The notes: a model not told the origin generated them from the sequence alone. A stretch of 64,000 nt of DNA from Apostichopus japonicus (GCF_037975245.1 NC_092583.1:15595264-15659263); one strand, 5' to 3'. Numbered from the stretch's first letter, positions 11,301 through 23,217 are shown. A program made the numbers and translations.

Positions 11301-14300
11301 ATACATAACATATATATTTATCTGTATACATATTTATTTGTACGGCAGGTATTAACAAATGACGGGTTAAGAAAATTTATTCAAAATGTGTATCGCACCA
11401 ACTGCGTACGGTTTTCTTTTCTATCGATAACGTAAACACAAATGTGATTTAAATACTGGCTCGGAGGTTAGGCATTGTCTGAGCAGGGTGTTTGGGATTG
11501 GAATAATTACTTAATTTCCGTTGCCGTACTTGAGAAAGTATTTTAGCTGTCAGCCAAGAGAAAATGGAAGCACAGGGGTAGAATCTATACGGTATTAAAG
11601 TCATCAGTTTGAGTAGACAGATATCGCAAATGAAGTTGATGTGGACATAAGAACTATTATCATAGGGACTATGAACCAGTGAGCAAATTGAAAATTTGGG
11701 GTAAGACAAGAACTTTGAGGTAAATATTAAAATATTGTGGAGGGTCAACAAGAGGTAGGCAGAGCCCCAGACAATGACATCACCAAGCCCCTTTCTGCAC
11801 ACTTCATTTTTGCTTTTAGTGTACAATGAAAATGAGAAAACATTTATTCTTTATCCCATAGTTTTCAAAGCAAATTGATTGACCTTTACACCTGAGGCTG
11901 AACCCCCTAAATCCTCCTTTTGACACCCCCTTGCCTCCCTACCATCCTCCCCCTCCTCCTCTCCTCCCTTTTTTCAGGCCTGCATAATAGACAGTAAAGA
12001 CATGTACGTATAGGTACTTTTCCTGAAACTGTAAGAATGTAAGTCAGACATTGGCTTAAATTAGTACAATTCAGTAATTCAAATTTAGTTTTCATATGCT
12101 TTACAGAAATACATTAAAAAATGATAAGAATCTGGTATATTTACACATAATATGATGGGCACCAGCATAAACAATAATGTTTATCAAAGTTATTGACCAA
12201 AGAGAAAAAGAGAAGATAAAATATTTAACGAATGAGAGAACAAATAAAAAGTCAACTGGAACAAGGAGAAAATATGGAAGTCACAGAAGGGAGAAACCTA
12301 GCTAGAAAACATTACAAGACAGCACACAAAATGGAAGCAGTTTTACTGTGATAGGTTAATAAATAATTCCATGAACTCAGTATGCCAACTGTTCCAGTGG
12401 TAGTCTTTAAATATGCCAAATGCCAGTTTACTAGCATTTAATGTGTTTTGATACTAATGTCATATTACTGAAATAATAAAACTTTTGCACATTTCTTGAT
12501 AAAAGTGGTAAAAATTACTCAAAGGATCATTGCAGAAGAATGGGAAGCAGATGACTGCTTTTTTTACCAAGTGTGTGTCTTTCTCAAATTATGCATGTAT
12601 AGTCTGTACACTGCAGGCGCAATCAGATATGGTCCGATTAGTTAAGTAATGTCTCCACGACAACCAGTCATGACTAATAGAACGTAAGGAGATTAAAATC
12701 ACTTTTGATACCTTGGTGTAATCTCCTGGGCATTGAATTCTATTTCGTCTATAATTTTTAACTATTTTAATAGTTAGTATTGATTTTTAGACTGACCTTG
12801 AAATGATGGAGAAAATGAAATCAAATATTCTTTCTGCATGAAAGCTTTCTTTTCATCTCAAATGTCTCTTTTTTTTTTGTATTCTTTTTATTAATATTTT
12901 GTCTGTTGAAATGGTTGGTGGGGTAAGTGGCCCCATGTGCAACATGATGTGATCAGTACATGGTTGAATGGATAGGCCTTCACAGACTACAGTAGGCATA
13001 TAAGGAAATTACCAAAGTTGACCTGCGGAAACTTCTGTACCTCATATTATGAGCAATACAATATTCAAACTTTACTGAAGGTATGTACTGTTTAGCTGTT
13101 GTGTAAACTTAAAACAAGATTACAGTATTACATGTATAATGCATCTGGCAAGTTAATTTGTATTAATATCTAATATTAGTGTAAATTGGTAATGCAAAGA
13201 TTAGAACTGTTCAAAGTCAAAGTCCAGAAACAATCAAACTGAGTCATGAAAGTTTCAAAGAGTTCCATATTCATGGCTGCTAAAGTCCCATTAGAATTTG
13301 TCATCTCTCAGAACATTTATCAAAGTCAAATATTTCTCTTAATTTTTTTTAATATTTAATATTTATTTTTAATATTTATTTTTAATATTTCCATTATTTT
13401 TTTAATATTAATTACGCTTATATAATATACATAACATACAGGGATGATTTGATACTCTGTTTATCGGACTTGCTGTCGTTAGGTATTATCTGTGTCAAAT
13501 GTTTATCGCCAGGGTTTCATAAGGATGGAATTTATGTTCCTCTCTAAATGACTGGTCTATAAGCATTTATCATGGGATGCCATCTGTGCAGAAAGTTTTA
13601 CTACCAATTAATTGGATTCTGTTGGTGGCCCTTTGTTTATAGTTTACCTAAAGACCTCAACAGGACACCCACCACGACTTTAACAAGAACATTTGGTACT
13701 GATTTAATGACATTCGTACGAGATAATATAAATATATATCATAATATGTAATGCATTATGAACTATGAAGTTCAAACAGGGTCGTAGTACTTAAGTTTAG
13801 CTCTGTGCTTCGAACCAATTCTCACAATCATTGTACCTAGAGAAAAGAAAACTTAAAATACTTAAATTAACAGTTTATAATGTTGCTGAGAACCTATTTA
13901 GTCTATAACTATATAGGGAGTTTTTTTTTTCCCCATCCCCTTTAAAAAAAAATTGATGATTAGTTGCAAAATGTTGTTTTATTTTGCTACTTTGAAAGTA
14001 ATTTATGTTCAAGATTTTTCCCACAAATACTGGCAATTTCGTTTTTCCTTCCAAATTCTTTGTCAACCCTCCCAACATTTTTTTTGGAGAACCTTAATAG
14101 TGTTGCAACCCCTGCTTTTGAATGCCAGGGAATTCAGACCCCAAGCCATGTTGTAATGTTACTGAATAACAACATTACAGACATTAGAAAGGTTTGTCCA
14201 ACAAATATTATCTACTTCTGGGTTAATTACTTCGTTTGCATGCTTTGTCTAGCTTCATTGTTTCCCTGTGTGATCTTGCTAGACATTCCTAAAAGTGTCT

Positions 14301-17300
14301 TTTGTATATTTGAGTCCTATTTACCGGGTCTTCAATGAAGGAGAGTGGTATCTTAACCACCAAACTTCAAGGCTGAATATAACCATGGAGCTATAAACAG
14401 CTCCATGATATACCTTTGAGCAAGTTATATCATGTAATGTGCTCTAAACACACCAAAGGCACAGACCCAAACAATCATGAATTTGTTCTTTTTATCCTCC
14501 TTACTTACTCTTGTGATTGATTTTTTTCAGAAAACATGACACAAGGCCTGTTTGCTTCACCTCCCCCAGAATTGATTTTGTGCCTACTAAACAGATAAAA
14601 TTACCCGATAGCGATTTTGCATGGAAAGTTAAAAAAAAATATTTACAATCTCAGAGAACCCCAGGGAAAGTTATGTGACAGCATGACACATTTTTATCTT
14701 TTGCGAGTCAGCAAAAATTGATGTTGTAAGTTTCAGGATGAAGGGAAAAGGATAGCTTGTGTTTAAAGAGGTAATTCATGAACTGGAAGTCAAGTGAGGT
14801 ATACGAAAGGTAGAAGGAATAGATAAGACCTTTTAAATAATGATAATTATATTAACATAGATCTATTTTATTCTACAGTGCGGAGTTTTTCGTTAACTGG
14901 GATCAAATTGAAATAGGTCACTTGTACCTAGGCTAACTGTTGTCGTCTTGTGTTTGATTACTGCTGACCAGATTGGATGTTATAGCATATTTAGAGTGAG
15001 CACTAATGCCGTTCGCACATAACGATCAACCCGGTGAAAAATTGTTTTTTTTCTTAGGGCTAAAAGAGGAACACATTCTAAGTGTCCTGTTAAAATGTTG
15101 ATACAATTCTCTAGTGTTGTTTTTGAGATAACATTTTACGCAGTTGATATGCTTTTTACTACCAGACTGTTCCTTGAGGCAAAGAAGGTGTGATGTCATA
15201 GACGCTCACCGACAAATTTGCATTTTTTCTTCATCTTCAACAGTTACATCCAATTTTCAACTTGGAAATAATTATGACTACACTATAGTCATATTGCTAA
15301 TTTTGATGCATCTCTGACAACATTCTTTCATATTACCCCTCCCCCCCGTCCCTCCTCCCAATAGCCCGGTCATCATTCTCTTCCTTCCCACAGCGACTAG
15401 GATTTTCATCCATCTGTATCGGCCTCAGTGGAAGCTTTTTGGAATTTAGTCCAAGGAGTACAAATAAATTGTGACATCACATGTTGCAGTAGATCAGAAG
15501 TGAAATTATATGTTGTAGTTGGCAGCCATATGCCTTCTCTGTGAATCTTCACAACCCCTCTTGATCTTGATATCGTACCTGAAGTTTAAGCACCCTTTCA
15601 GGCTTATTAGATACGAATAGAAATTGACACATATTAAGGTGGAATAGACAGATTAGCTGAGACAGGCATCTGTCCATGTGTTCCAGACGTGTTTACATGC
15701 CTGGAAAGCCCCTTTAAGTAAAAGTTTGATGATTTCAGCAGCTTAGTTCAACTTATAATGTTGAATTTATTGTTTCATAAATTTGTAGAACTCTCTGAAG
15801 AAGATGTTATCTTAACTTCATTGAAACAATGGGATACTTCCAATCCTACGAATTAAAACACCATTTGTTGTTGACATTTATACTGCATTGTATTGCAATG
15901 TCTTCTGAAACTTACTACAAGCCTTCAGGTCTCTGTGTGCTAACCTAGACAGTCCACTGATAGACTTTGTGTTAGTTCCTTGGCTTGAAAAGGTACGATA
16001 CACTGCTTTTCAATGCAGCTTATGAATAATTTGTCTAGCTGTATGGACCTCTGTTTGAAGAGTTCACCCAATGGTGTGTCGCTGTAGGCCTACTCCAATC
16101 AAAATACCAGACCATATAATTGTACGCACACCTTCGATAACAGTTAAATTCGCACTTGCTCTACATTGTTTACCGTAGGTACGATTAAGTGAACGGACTG
16201 CGTAAAGAATAATTACTTCTCCAAACAGAAAACCGTCCGGTACCCATTAGTTTTAAATTTACAACTGCTTGTGGAGCCCGCAATTACAGTGCCAATTGAC
16301 ATTTGCCCTTGGAGAATTAAACACCTTCGCAAGGAATAGTAAAGTCATTAAATCCTGATTATTCCTTGTAGCATCGACTGAAAAATCTTTTATTCCATTA
16401 CTCCACGAGGTTCTCACATGTTGAATTTGGTACGTACTGGAATCCACGACAATATGAGCTGATTGTTATCAATTTCTTTCGGGAGGCAGTGAGCAAATTT
16501 ATAGCTGACAGTGGGCTATAACTCAAAACCAAAGACACGCACTACTGCTTTATGTCATTTATAATCTTATTTTTGGGTATAAATTGCCCGGGTGGTTATA
16601 ACTGATGGCTTCTCCTTATTACAATGACCTATTTTGAGAAGTACATATTCCTAACAGTAGTTTCCTTAGTCAAAAGTACAATAATTGTTATAAAGGATTC
16701 TAGGTTAGAAAAATGTTCATTTCTGGAAAGGAAACTCACAAAATTATTGGGTGCCTGATCAGTGGGAGAAGGTGTAACTTAGTACAGTAGCTTGTTGCAC
16801 TGGGTAGTAGTAGTAGGAATGCCTTGGTCGTTGCTTCATAGTTTATGCAATAACATCTGCAACAAACCATTGTCCAACTTGAGTCATATTGGTGGTAACC
16901 CCCCCTCCCCACCCCACACCTCTACACCTCTTCCATCCGGCTGTTCACTGTGGCTACAACCCTGATAGCAATTTAGCTCATGAAATATTTATGTAAGGTT
17001 CGGTTTAACCTGTATAATTGGTCTTCAAAAAGTAAATTAATTGAATGATTTAGATAGGTAGCACACCAAAATGAGCAACATTCACATGAATGCACAAAAA
17101 ATATGAAAGGAGACAAGTATATAGCAAATTGCTGTATAGAAAAAGTGACTGAGTTTTGGTCACCTTTTAATTGCTCAATTCTGTGTAATAGATATTTTGA
17201 AATTCTAATGATATTCCCTCCCCCCCACCATATATATACGGTATAAAAAATGCTGTCAGTTCTCATGCGTTTGGTTTTGAACGAAAAATTGTCTACTTCC

Positions 17301-18102
17301 CTGGCGTTGCTAGACGGAAGAATTCACCGTTTATCTGACATTACCAGATCCAATTGTTGTGAGTCGAGTTAGGAGTAGTATAGGCCTTAAGGAGAGGATG
17401 TGCTTTTAAATTGCACTCACTGATGATCAAGCCAATAATGTGGAGGTAGGAAAAGTATAAAAGGAATAAGATACCGTAAGCGGGCATTTGACTTAGCAAT
17501 TCAAATCTCACCTTCTCTGCCATAATACGTAATAGATTTATCAATTTTTTAAGCCAGCGACCTGCATGGATGGTATAATTTGTTTGTAACCTGACCGTTT
17601 TGCACTGTCGTAAAGGGAAACTCGAAAAAATTACTTAAGTGTAAAGAATTTAAACCGTCCAGGGAGTATAAATATAATGTGCTGTCGTATTATGCTCCCT
17701 GCATGATAAATAATTTAGAATGTAAGATTGATAGAAAACAAAAATAAGGAAGGGTTTTATTTTTTTTATAAACCTTTTTACCCGCCTGGTGTGAAGATAG
17801 AAACCTTTCTCTAAGGAACTGTGGGAGTGGCGATGCTTCTTGGTTTTTACTAAGATATTGAACCTGGAATGAGAGGATAGTGACAATAATTATGATAAGT
17901 TCATAATTATGATTATTATGATATCTTCAGATGTAGTTTAGATGACGTTAGGGCAAGGTAATCCAGCGTGCTAGTTTCCTCTTTAAATACCATTGGCTGT
18001 TTGTATATTAACGATCGTTGTATTTGATATATAGCAATCATCATTCATGAACAAATGAATATATTGAGTACCAGACTGGGTAGTATGAGTACCACAGTGT
18101 AT
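8348..18102. other. Putative intron 1, right part
   Basis: Long AT-rich stretch with no supported gene. Simple tracts include poly-A near 9675, poly-G at about 10501-10512, poly-T near 11007-11023, and a TTAATATTT-type repeat at 13338-13412. Open frames of up to 125 codons (minus strand, 11449-11826) and 124 codons (plus strand, 13964-14338) show no motif, no repeat relationship and no flanking splice signals, so I treat them as chance. Confidence 0.4.
13338..13412. repeat. AT-only short tandem repeat (TTTTTAATATTTA type)
   Basis: About five irregular copies of a TTTTTAATATTTAT word occur in succession. The tract has no G or C for most of its length and is a low-complexity DNA unwinding-type sequence with no further feature. 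Confidence 0.6.
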
Positions 18103-18370
18103 GGAGATGAACAGTGCATGTTCTTGCACATTGTGATGTTAGATTCAAACGCTTGAGATATAAATTGTCTGTTAATTTGTTGGAGATGAACAGTGCATGT
18201 TCTTGCACATTGTGATGATAGATTCAAACACTTGAGATATAAATTTCTGTTAATTTCTTGGAGATGAACAGTGCATGTTCTTGCACATTGTGATGTTAGA
18301 TTCAAACACTTGAGATGTAAATTTCTGTTAATTTCTTGGAGATGAACTTTGCATGTTCTTGCACTTTGCT
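18103..18370. repeat. 78-bp tandem repeat, 3.4 copies
   Basis: The start word GGAGATGAACAGTGCATG occurs at 18103, 18182, 18260 and (with one change cluster) 18338, giving periods of 79, 78 and 78. Each unit carries the partly self-complementary TGCATGTTCTTGCACA. Identity is high between copies 1-3 and lower in the last partial copy. An apparent 86-codon minus-strand frame here is a by-product of the repeat. Confidence 0.9.
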
Positions 18371-18564
18371 GAGATCTACCTTACAGGGCTCTTGAATCAC
18401 CACTGTTTTTGAATCGTTTAAGTGATAGGCCAGATTGCAAGCGTACTGTCAGTCGCACTACCGTAAGCTTAATTGCGTGGGAAAGCCCGGAGGAAATGTA
18501 ATGGTAGAATAATAAACATTCATTTATTGTCTCGGCTCGAAAGGTTGATTATCTCCCAATGTGA

Positions 18565-19512
18565 TAAAGCAGTGTATGAAGGCATACTTTAAGCAGTTTA
18601 TTTATGATAGAGTATGGAGGCATACTTAAAGCAGTATTGTTATGACAGAGTATGGAAGCATACTTAAAGCAGTTTATTTATGATAGAGTATGGAGGCATA
18701 CTTAAAGCAGTATATTCATGTTAGAATATGAAGGCATACTTAAAGCAGTATATTTATGGTAGAGTACGGAGGCATACTTAAAGGAGTATATTTATGAGTA
18801 TGCAGTCATACTTAAAGCAGTATATTTATGGTAGAGAATGGAAGCATACTTTAAGCAGTATATTTATGGTAGAGTATGGAGGCATACTTAGAGCAGTATA
18901 TTTATGATAGACTTTGGAGACATACTTAAAGCAGTATATTAATGACAGAGTATGGAAGCATACTTGAGGAAGTGTATTTTATATTATAGAGTATGGAGGC
19001 ATATTTTAAGCAGTATATTTATGACAGAGTATGGAGGCATACTTAAAGCAGTATATTAATAACAGAGTATGGAGGCATACTTAAAGCAGTATATTTATGA
19101 TAGAGTATGGAGGCATACTTAAAGCAGTACATGTAATAGAGTATGGAGGCATACTTAAAGCAGTATATTTATGACAGAGTATGGAGGCATACTTAAAGCA
19201 GTATATTAATAACAGAGTATGGAGGCATACTTAAAGCAGTATATTAATGACAGAGTATGGAGGCATACTTGAGGAAGTGTATTTTATATTATAGAGTATG
19301 GAGGCATATTTTAAGCAGTATATTTATGACAGAGTATGGAGGCATACTTAAAGCAGTATATTAACAACAGAGTATGGAGGCATACCTTAAAGCAGTATAC
19401 TAATTACAGAGTATCGAGGCATACTTAAAGCAGTACATTGATAGAGTATGGTGGCATACTTTAAACACTATATGTATGGTAGAGTATGCAGGCATACTTA
19501 AAGCAGTATATT
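18565..19512. repeat. 38-bp satellite, roughly 24 copies, with higher-order structure
   Basis: The unit contains GGCATACTTAAAGCAGTATA followed by a TTTATGATAGAGTATGGA-type half, with a 38-bp period (for example TACTTAAAGC at 18661 and 18699). Rare variant units carrying TACTTGAGGAAGTG occur at 18961 and 19266. The same neighbouring variants follow each of them, so a block of eight units (305 bp) was duplicated as a whole. It sits about 0.9 kb upstream of candidate exon 2. Confidence 0.9.
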
Positions 19513-19531
19513 TAAAAATCATGGGGGGGCG

Positions 19532-19741
19532 TTACTCTGGGACACCTCCAAGGTCACGCTCAGCCATCTTAATAAAGCAATCAGCCACTGTTTTTGTGTT
19601 ATTTACGATCAAAGCTTTTGGTTTTGAGAAGTGACTATCAACAAGCTTCTGAAGTGAACATAAATTCTGTGTTCTGGGCAAATTTAAGTAGTTTAGGTAA
19701 TCATTAGTCAATAAGATATTGCCTTGGTCCAGACAATGCAT
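19532..19741 (-). pseudogene. Fragment of an unrecognised repeated protein, C-terminal copy A
   Basis: The minus-strand frame encodes about 69 residues containing SLQKLVDSHFSKPKALIVNN and ending VADCFIKMAERDLGGVPE followed by a stop. A second, more broken copy lies at 19917-20053 with the same ending (RDLRGVPQ, stop). The repeat itself, the shared stop position and the protein-like composition suggest the 3' end of a mobile-element or duplicated gene ORF. I cannot assign a family. Only the C-terminal part is present and no start or splice acceptor is evident. Confidence 0.35.
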
Positions 19742-19916
19742 TTTTTAAAAATTTTTATTGTTGAAATTTTATTTAAATTTGAAATATGAAGTCAAAATAA
19801 TAATATCCAAAAGATGTGTGCCCTCACGAGACCAAAAGGTTAATTTCTGTTGTAACTTTTGAGAGATATCTGGAAATCATTGCTCTTTAAATAATATTTT
19901 TTGGTTTGGGATGGGG

Positions 19917-20053
19917 GGGGGGCATTACTGTGGGACACCTCTAAGGTCACGCTCAGCCATCTTAATAAAGCAATCAGCCCATTGTTTTTGTGTTATTATA
20001 ACGATCAAAAATTTTGAGTTTTGAGAAGTGGCTATCGACAAGCTTCTGAAGTG
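19917..20053 (-). pseudogene. Fragment of the same unrecognised repeated protein, copy B
   Basis: This is a direct repeat of 19526-19660, offset by about 390 bp and preceded by the same poly-G run on the plus strand. Translation on the minus strand gives SLQKLVDSHFSKLKI and then shifts frame. The last part, in another frame, ends AERDLRGVPQ and a stop, matching copy A. Frameshifts relative to copy A show this one is broken. Confidence 0.35.
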
Positions 20054-20386
20054 ACAGGTTTGATATACAAGTGTATACATACACAAAGTTCCACAGATGG
20101 CAAAGAGATATATTTGTACGTAAGCTTACATGTATGCGCGTAACACCGTATATATGGGAAAGTGGTTGTTTTGTTTCCCACTTTTCTAGCGAATTTCAAG
20201 AGTTGGCAGCCCTGCATCTTCTCTATGGCAGACACAGAAGGTATACAAACTCTGAAACTAGGAGTGAATTTTTACTTCCATTTATGTTAACTATTTTTTT
20301 TATCTATAAAATACTGTCTTTTTAAAAAAAAAAATTGCATCAATCATTGTGTTCTTTCTTATAATTCCTTCTGAATGGGTTTGAAG

Positions 20387-20461
20387 GTTTCTGTTCGTAT
20401 GATTACCAGAGATGAAAAACATGCGCTACAGGCTGAACTGCTGAATGGTGACCAGGAGATG
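20387..20461 (+). CDS. Candidate coding exon 2, unrecognised protein
   Basis: A 75-nt open block in phase 0 encodes 25 residues starting VSVRMITRDEKHALQ and ending GDQEM. It is bounded by TTTGAAG|GTTTCT (a weak AAG acceptor) and ATG|GTAAGT, an excellent donor. The residues are charged and helix-prone. It joins exon 1 and exon 3 without a frame change, as expected for a real transcript. A later acceptor (ACCAG at about 20408) would give a shorter exon but break the phase. It lies directly before a (ATCTA)n tract. Confidence 0.55.
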
Positions 20462-20543
20462 GTAAGTTCTACTGCATGGCTGTACCAGTTTGTACCATAT
20501 ATCCGTCCACCCTGCAATCATAATCGATACAAAAATGTATCTT

Positions 20544-20574
20544 ATCTAATCTAATCTAATCTAATCTAATCTAT
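20544..20574. repeat. (ATCTA)6 microsatellite
   Basis: Six perfect ATCTA units lie 83 bp past the exon 2 donor. Such pentamers often form the 3' tail of LINE-type retroposons, and the short unique-looking stretch before it could be a truncated 3' end. No reverse transcriptase sequence is present to confirm that. Confidence 0.7.
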
Positions 20575-20654
20575 AGTAACAGTCAAAGAAACGAGCATGT
20601 AATCACATTCCAATGTGGAATTTTCTAGAGCATTGGAATTTTTTTTTTTAAAAA

Positions 20655-20769
20655 GCAAGAAAATCCAGAACAGTGAAAAACTTTCTAGCCTCCACTGGGA
20701 TTGAATCGGAGCTTTACATGCGGACACCCTAACCACTAGGCTATGTAAGCTGATTGTATGTCCAGAGGT
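20655..20769 (-). mobile_element. tRNA-derived SINE, second family, minus-strand copy
   Basis: On the minus strand it reads CCTCTGGACATACAATCAG, then an A-box-like TAGCCTAGTGGTTAGGG, a diverged B-box (GATTCAATCCC) and a GTTCTGGATTTTCTT tail. It matches the plus-strand copies at 20963-21085 and 32516-32640 from the same first base. The leader before the A-box therefore belongs to the SINE and is not host flank. Confidence 0.7.
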
Positions 20770-20920
20770 TTGTAAATGGTATGGAAGATCATAATTCCAC
20801 TGTAGGCGTTTTGTCACCTGTATCGAACAATACTAGTTCTGTTTTGGTGACATATTTACTCGAGAGATCAAACATGATGCTAACCAACTCAAAATCATTT
20901 GTGATTCCTAAAGCCAGATA

Positions 20921-20941
20921 TATATATATATATATATATAT
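20921..20941. repeat. (TA)n tract between two opposed SINEs
   Basis: About ten TA dinucleotides lie in the spacer of the inverted SINE pair. No other content is evident. Confidence 0.8.
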
Positions 20942-20962
20942 TAATGTCCATATGATTTTGAG

Positions 20963-21085
20963 CCTCTGGACATACAATCAGTGTCCATATACCCTAGATT
21001 AGAGTGTCCGCATATAAAGCGAGAGGCCCGAGTACGAATCCCAATGTAGGCTGGAAGTCTTTCACTGTTCTGAATTTTCTCATTG
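20963..21085 (+). mobile_element. tRNA-derived SINE, second family, plus-strand copy
   Basis: It starts with CCTCTGGACATACAATCAG. A degraded A-box region follows (TACCCTAGATTAGAGTG), then a diverged B-box (GTACGAATCCC) and the tail TTCACTGTTCTGAATTTTC. With the minus-strand copy at 20655-20769 it forms an inverted pair about 190 bp apart that could fold in RNA of the surrounding intron. Confidence 0.7.
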
Positions 21086-21797
21086 CCTTTTCAAAAATAG
21101 ATATGCATGCATACACAGGATTTCCTTAAGTATTCATTTTGCGACCGTCTCGCAAAAGTATTACCAACATTGCCGCCTCACTGTTTCAGAGAAGGAATAA
21201 GTGCAAGGATTGCAAATTTTCAAACCTACTGTTTATTCCATGCCATGATCTGATATTGATAAATTGGTTGTGAACACTAAATTATAGCAACAAATAAAAG
21301 TTCTTCTGCCTATTTAACAAAGCATTTTTATCTTATTTGTTGTTATAATGATTGACATTAGGGTGTTTAACAATATTTTCCGTCCGACTATACCCTCAGA
21401 CCCACCCCCCCTGCCTTCCAGGTATGCTCTTGCCCTCCAGTGTCACAAAGCAGTTACCCCTCGCTCACACGGGAAATCCCAGGGGCACCCCTGTGTACAT
21501 ATACAGCATACACTGGGCACTGTACATTTGAGGAATTCATAACTGAGGCAATATACCGCACAGTACAAAGTATAGCGACAAAATTGAAAAATTCATCCAT
21601 CTGCTTAGAACACTTTTTTTTTTTTTCATTTTCCAAGAAGCAGTGGTTTTGATAGATTCCCTATAACATAATATTCTCCGTTTATATATCTAAATTATGT
21701 AAGGAATATTAATGAGGCTTACGATTCAGCAGCTGTTGCTGTTGCAGGTACCACAAACAAAAATTTCACCCGACCTGAATGTGACATATAATATATT

Positions 21798-21842
21798 ATC
21801 TTGGAGTGACTCGAAGGTCCCTGGTTCGAGTCACTCCAAGAT
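21798..21842. other. Perfect 18-bp inverted repeat containing a tRNA B-box
   Basis: The arms ATCTTGGAGTGACTCGAA (21798-21815) and TTCGAGTCACTCCAAGAT (21825-21842) are fully complementary around a 9-base loop GGTCCCTGG. The loop and right arm read GGTTCGAGTCAC, close to the pol III B-box consensus. This suggests the hairpin arose by inverted duplication of a tRNA T-arm-like fragment. No matching A-box is present. Confidence 0.8.
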
Positions 21843-21986
21843 TAATGTATGTTGTCCAGTTACAGAATTGTTGACAATTGACAATTCATAATCATGGATG
21901 TTAAATATGAATGTAAGAGACTGACTTTGGTCAGCTTGCGGCTTTGTTAAGCCAATGATGGCTTTTTCACGAGTTTCTGCTTGCAG

Positions 21987-22075
21987 GAGGATCTAAAATA
22001 CATACATACATATCTGAAGCAGGAAAGTGCAGTACTTATTGGAAAGTCACTCGACATCACTGTCTCTCATAGCAG
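21987..22075 (+). CDS. Candidate coding exon 3, unrecognised protein
   Basis: An 89-nt block follows a good acceptor (GAGTTTCTGCTTGCAG|GAG). In phase 0 it encodes EDLKYIHTYLKQESAVLIGK and then SLDITVSHS plus two bases. It stops at AGCAG|GTTTAT, a weak donor; read-through would meet a stop 18 nt later. The composition is typical of a soluble helical region and continues the charged stretch of exon 2. I do not recognise the family. Intron 2 would be 1.5 kb, the shortest in the model. Confidence 0.5.
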
Positions 22076-22401
22076 GTTTATTCTGTTTTAATTTGCTATA
22101 ATTGAGAAGTAATATTTCTGTTCCCAAAGTGGAATACTCGAATACTGCATGTGTCTAATGTTAGTTTTAAAATTTGCATATTAATGTGTAAGCATGCATA
22201 TTCATTCCTGCTATTCCCTAGCCCTTTGATGTATTAGGTATTATATTTTCACTGCATCGGTAGGACACCAGTTTCACCCTTTTCTGAGATGTATTTTGTT
22301 GTACAGCTATATCTTGTACTTTAAGCTAACACATTCCCCAAGGCTATCCCTTCTCCAGTCTCATCTTTGATTTTTTAAATTTTGTTAGGTTTAGTGTCTC
22401 A

Positions 22402-22830
22402 AATGAAGACATTTAAGATAATGTGTAACATTTCAAAAATATATCTAAGCATTGCAATGTGCTTTCAAGGTATAATATGTTGATAATATTTAGTTTTGTG
22501 ATATGTGCAATAAATGTACAACATTTAGAGTTACTTCGCTCCTCACTTACCTGTCTCCCCACAACCTTAGCACTTCCTATTATGTCCCCCAACCTCCCCT
22601 TCCCCCACTCTTTCTCTATGGATTGCATGATAACTCAAAGACTGTCATTTAAAATAGTGTGTAACAGTCAAAAAGATATCTTAGCATTGTAATGCACTTT
22701 CAAGGTATAATATGTTGATATTATTAGTTTTGTGATATGTGCAATATTCAGTTTCTTTCCTACTGTGCCCCCCTCCCCCACTCTTCAATCTCTATGGATT
22801 GCGTGATAACTCAACAACAGTCATTTCCTG
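22402..22830. repeat. Imperfect direct duplication, unit about 236 bp
   Basis: About 110 bp containing TTTCAAGGTATAATATGTTGAT and TTAGTTTTGTGATATGTGCA at 22402-22512 recur at 22638-22750. The following CTCTATGGATTGC(A/G)TGATAACTCAA is also repeated at 22613 and 22791. The first copy contains one member of the interspersed CTTACCTGTCTCC family (22531-22580); the second has lost most of it. Confidence 0.75.
22531..22580 (+). repeat. Interspersed repeat, CTTACCTGTCTCC family, copy 1
   Basis: It contains TTACTTCGCTCCTCACTTAC followed by CTGTCTCCCCACAACCTTAG. Four further copies occur in the window (45546, 48189, minus strand 52065, 53474). No promoter boxes or coding were seen in it. Confidence 0.7.
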
Positions 22831-23217
22831 TGTCCACACATACGTTTGGAACTTCTTTCATGGAAGTGCTTAATATCTAGTGTACTGTATTTATTGTAAC
22901 ATCAAGTACCATATATTCTCCACACACTCATTAACATATTCTCTCCAATTCATTGACATATATTGTCTATATAGTATTCGAAGATGTCACCCTATAGGCC
23001 TAAACTTAAACCTTTAAGTTCGCAAGAGGTCGCATTTCCAAAAATGATGTAAAAATAGAAGGTATTGTGAGGCACATACATCACTAAGAATTAGCTAGAA
23101 ACACCTGTTTGTAAGTAAAATAGTTTCCACGATTATTTTCACCACTTGAAGAGGAACTCTTTGACAAAGACTTCTCTGTACAGTTCTTCCTTTCCTAGCA
23201 TTCTTACACTGAGAATT

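Noticed and set aside
11449-11826. 125-codon minus-strand open frame
   Set aside because: No motif, no splice context and no repeat relationship; hydrophobic low-information composition typical of chance frames in AT-rich DNA.
13964-14338. 124-codon plus-strand frame
   Set aside because: Cys/Phe/Leu-rich chance frame, overlapped by another open phase, with no splice sites.
18565-19512. CRISPR array
   Set aside because: Although units are short and regular, the intervening segments are also repeats, not unique spacers, and the context is an animal genome.
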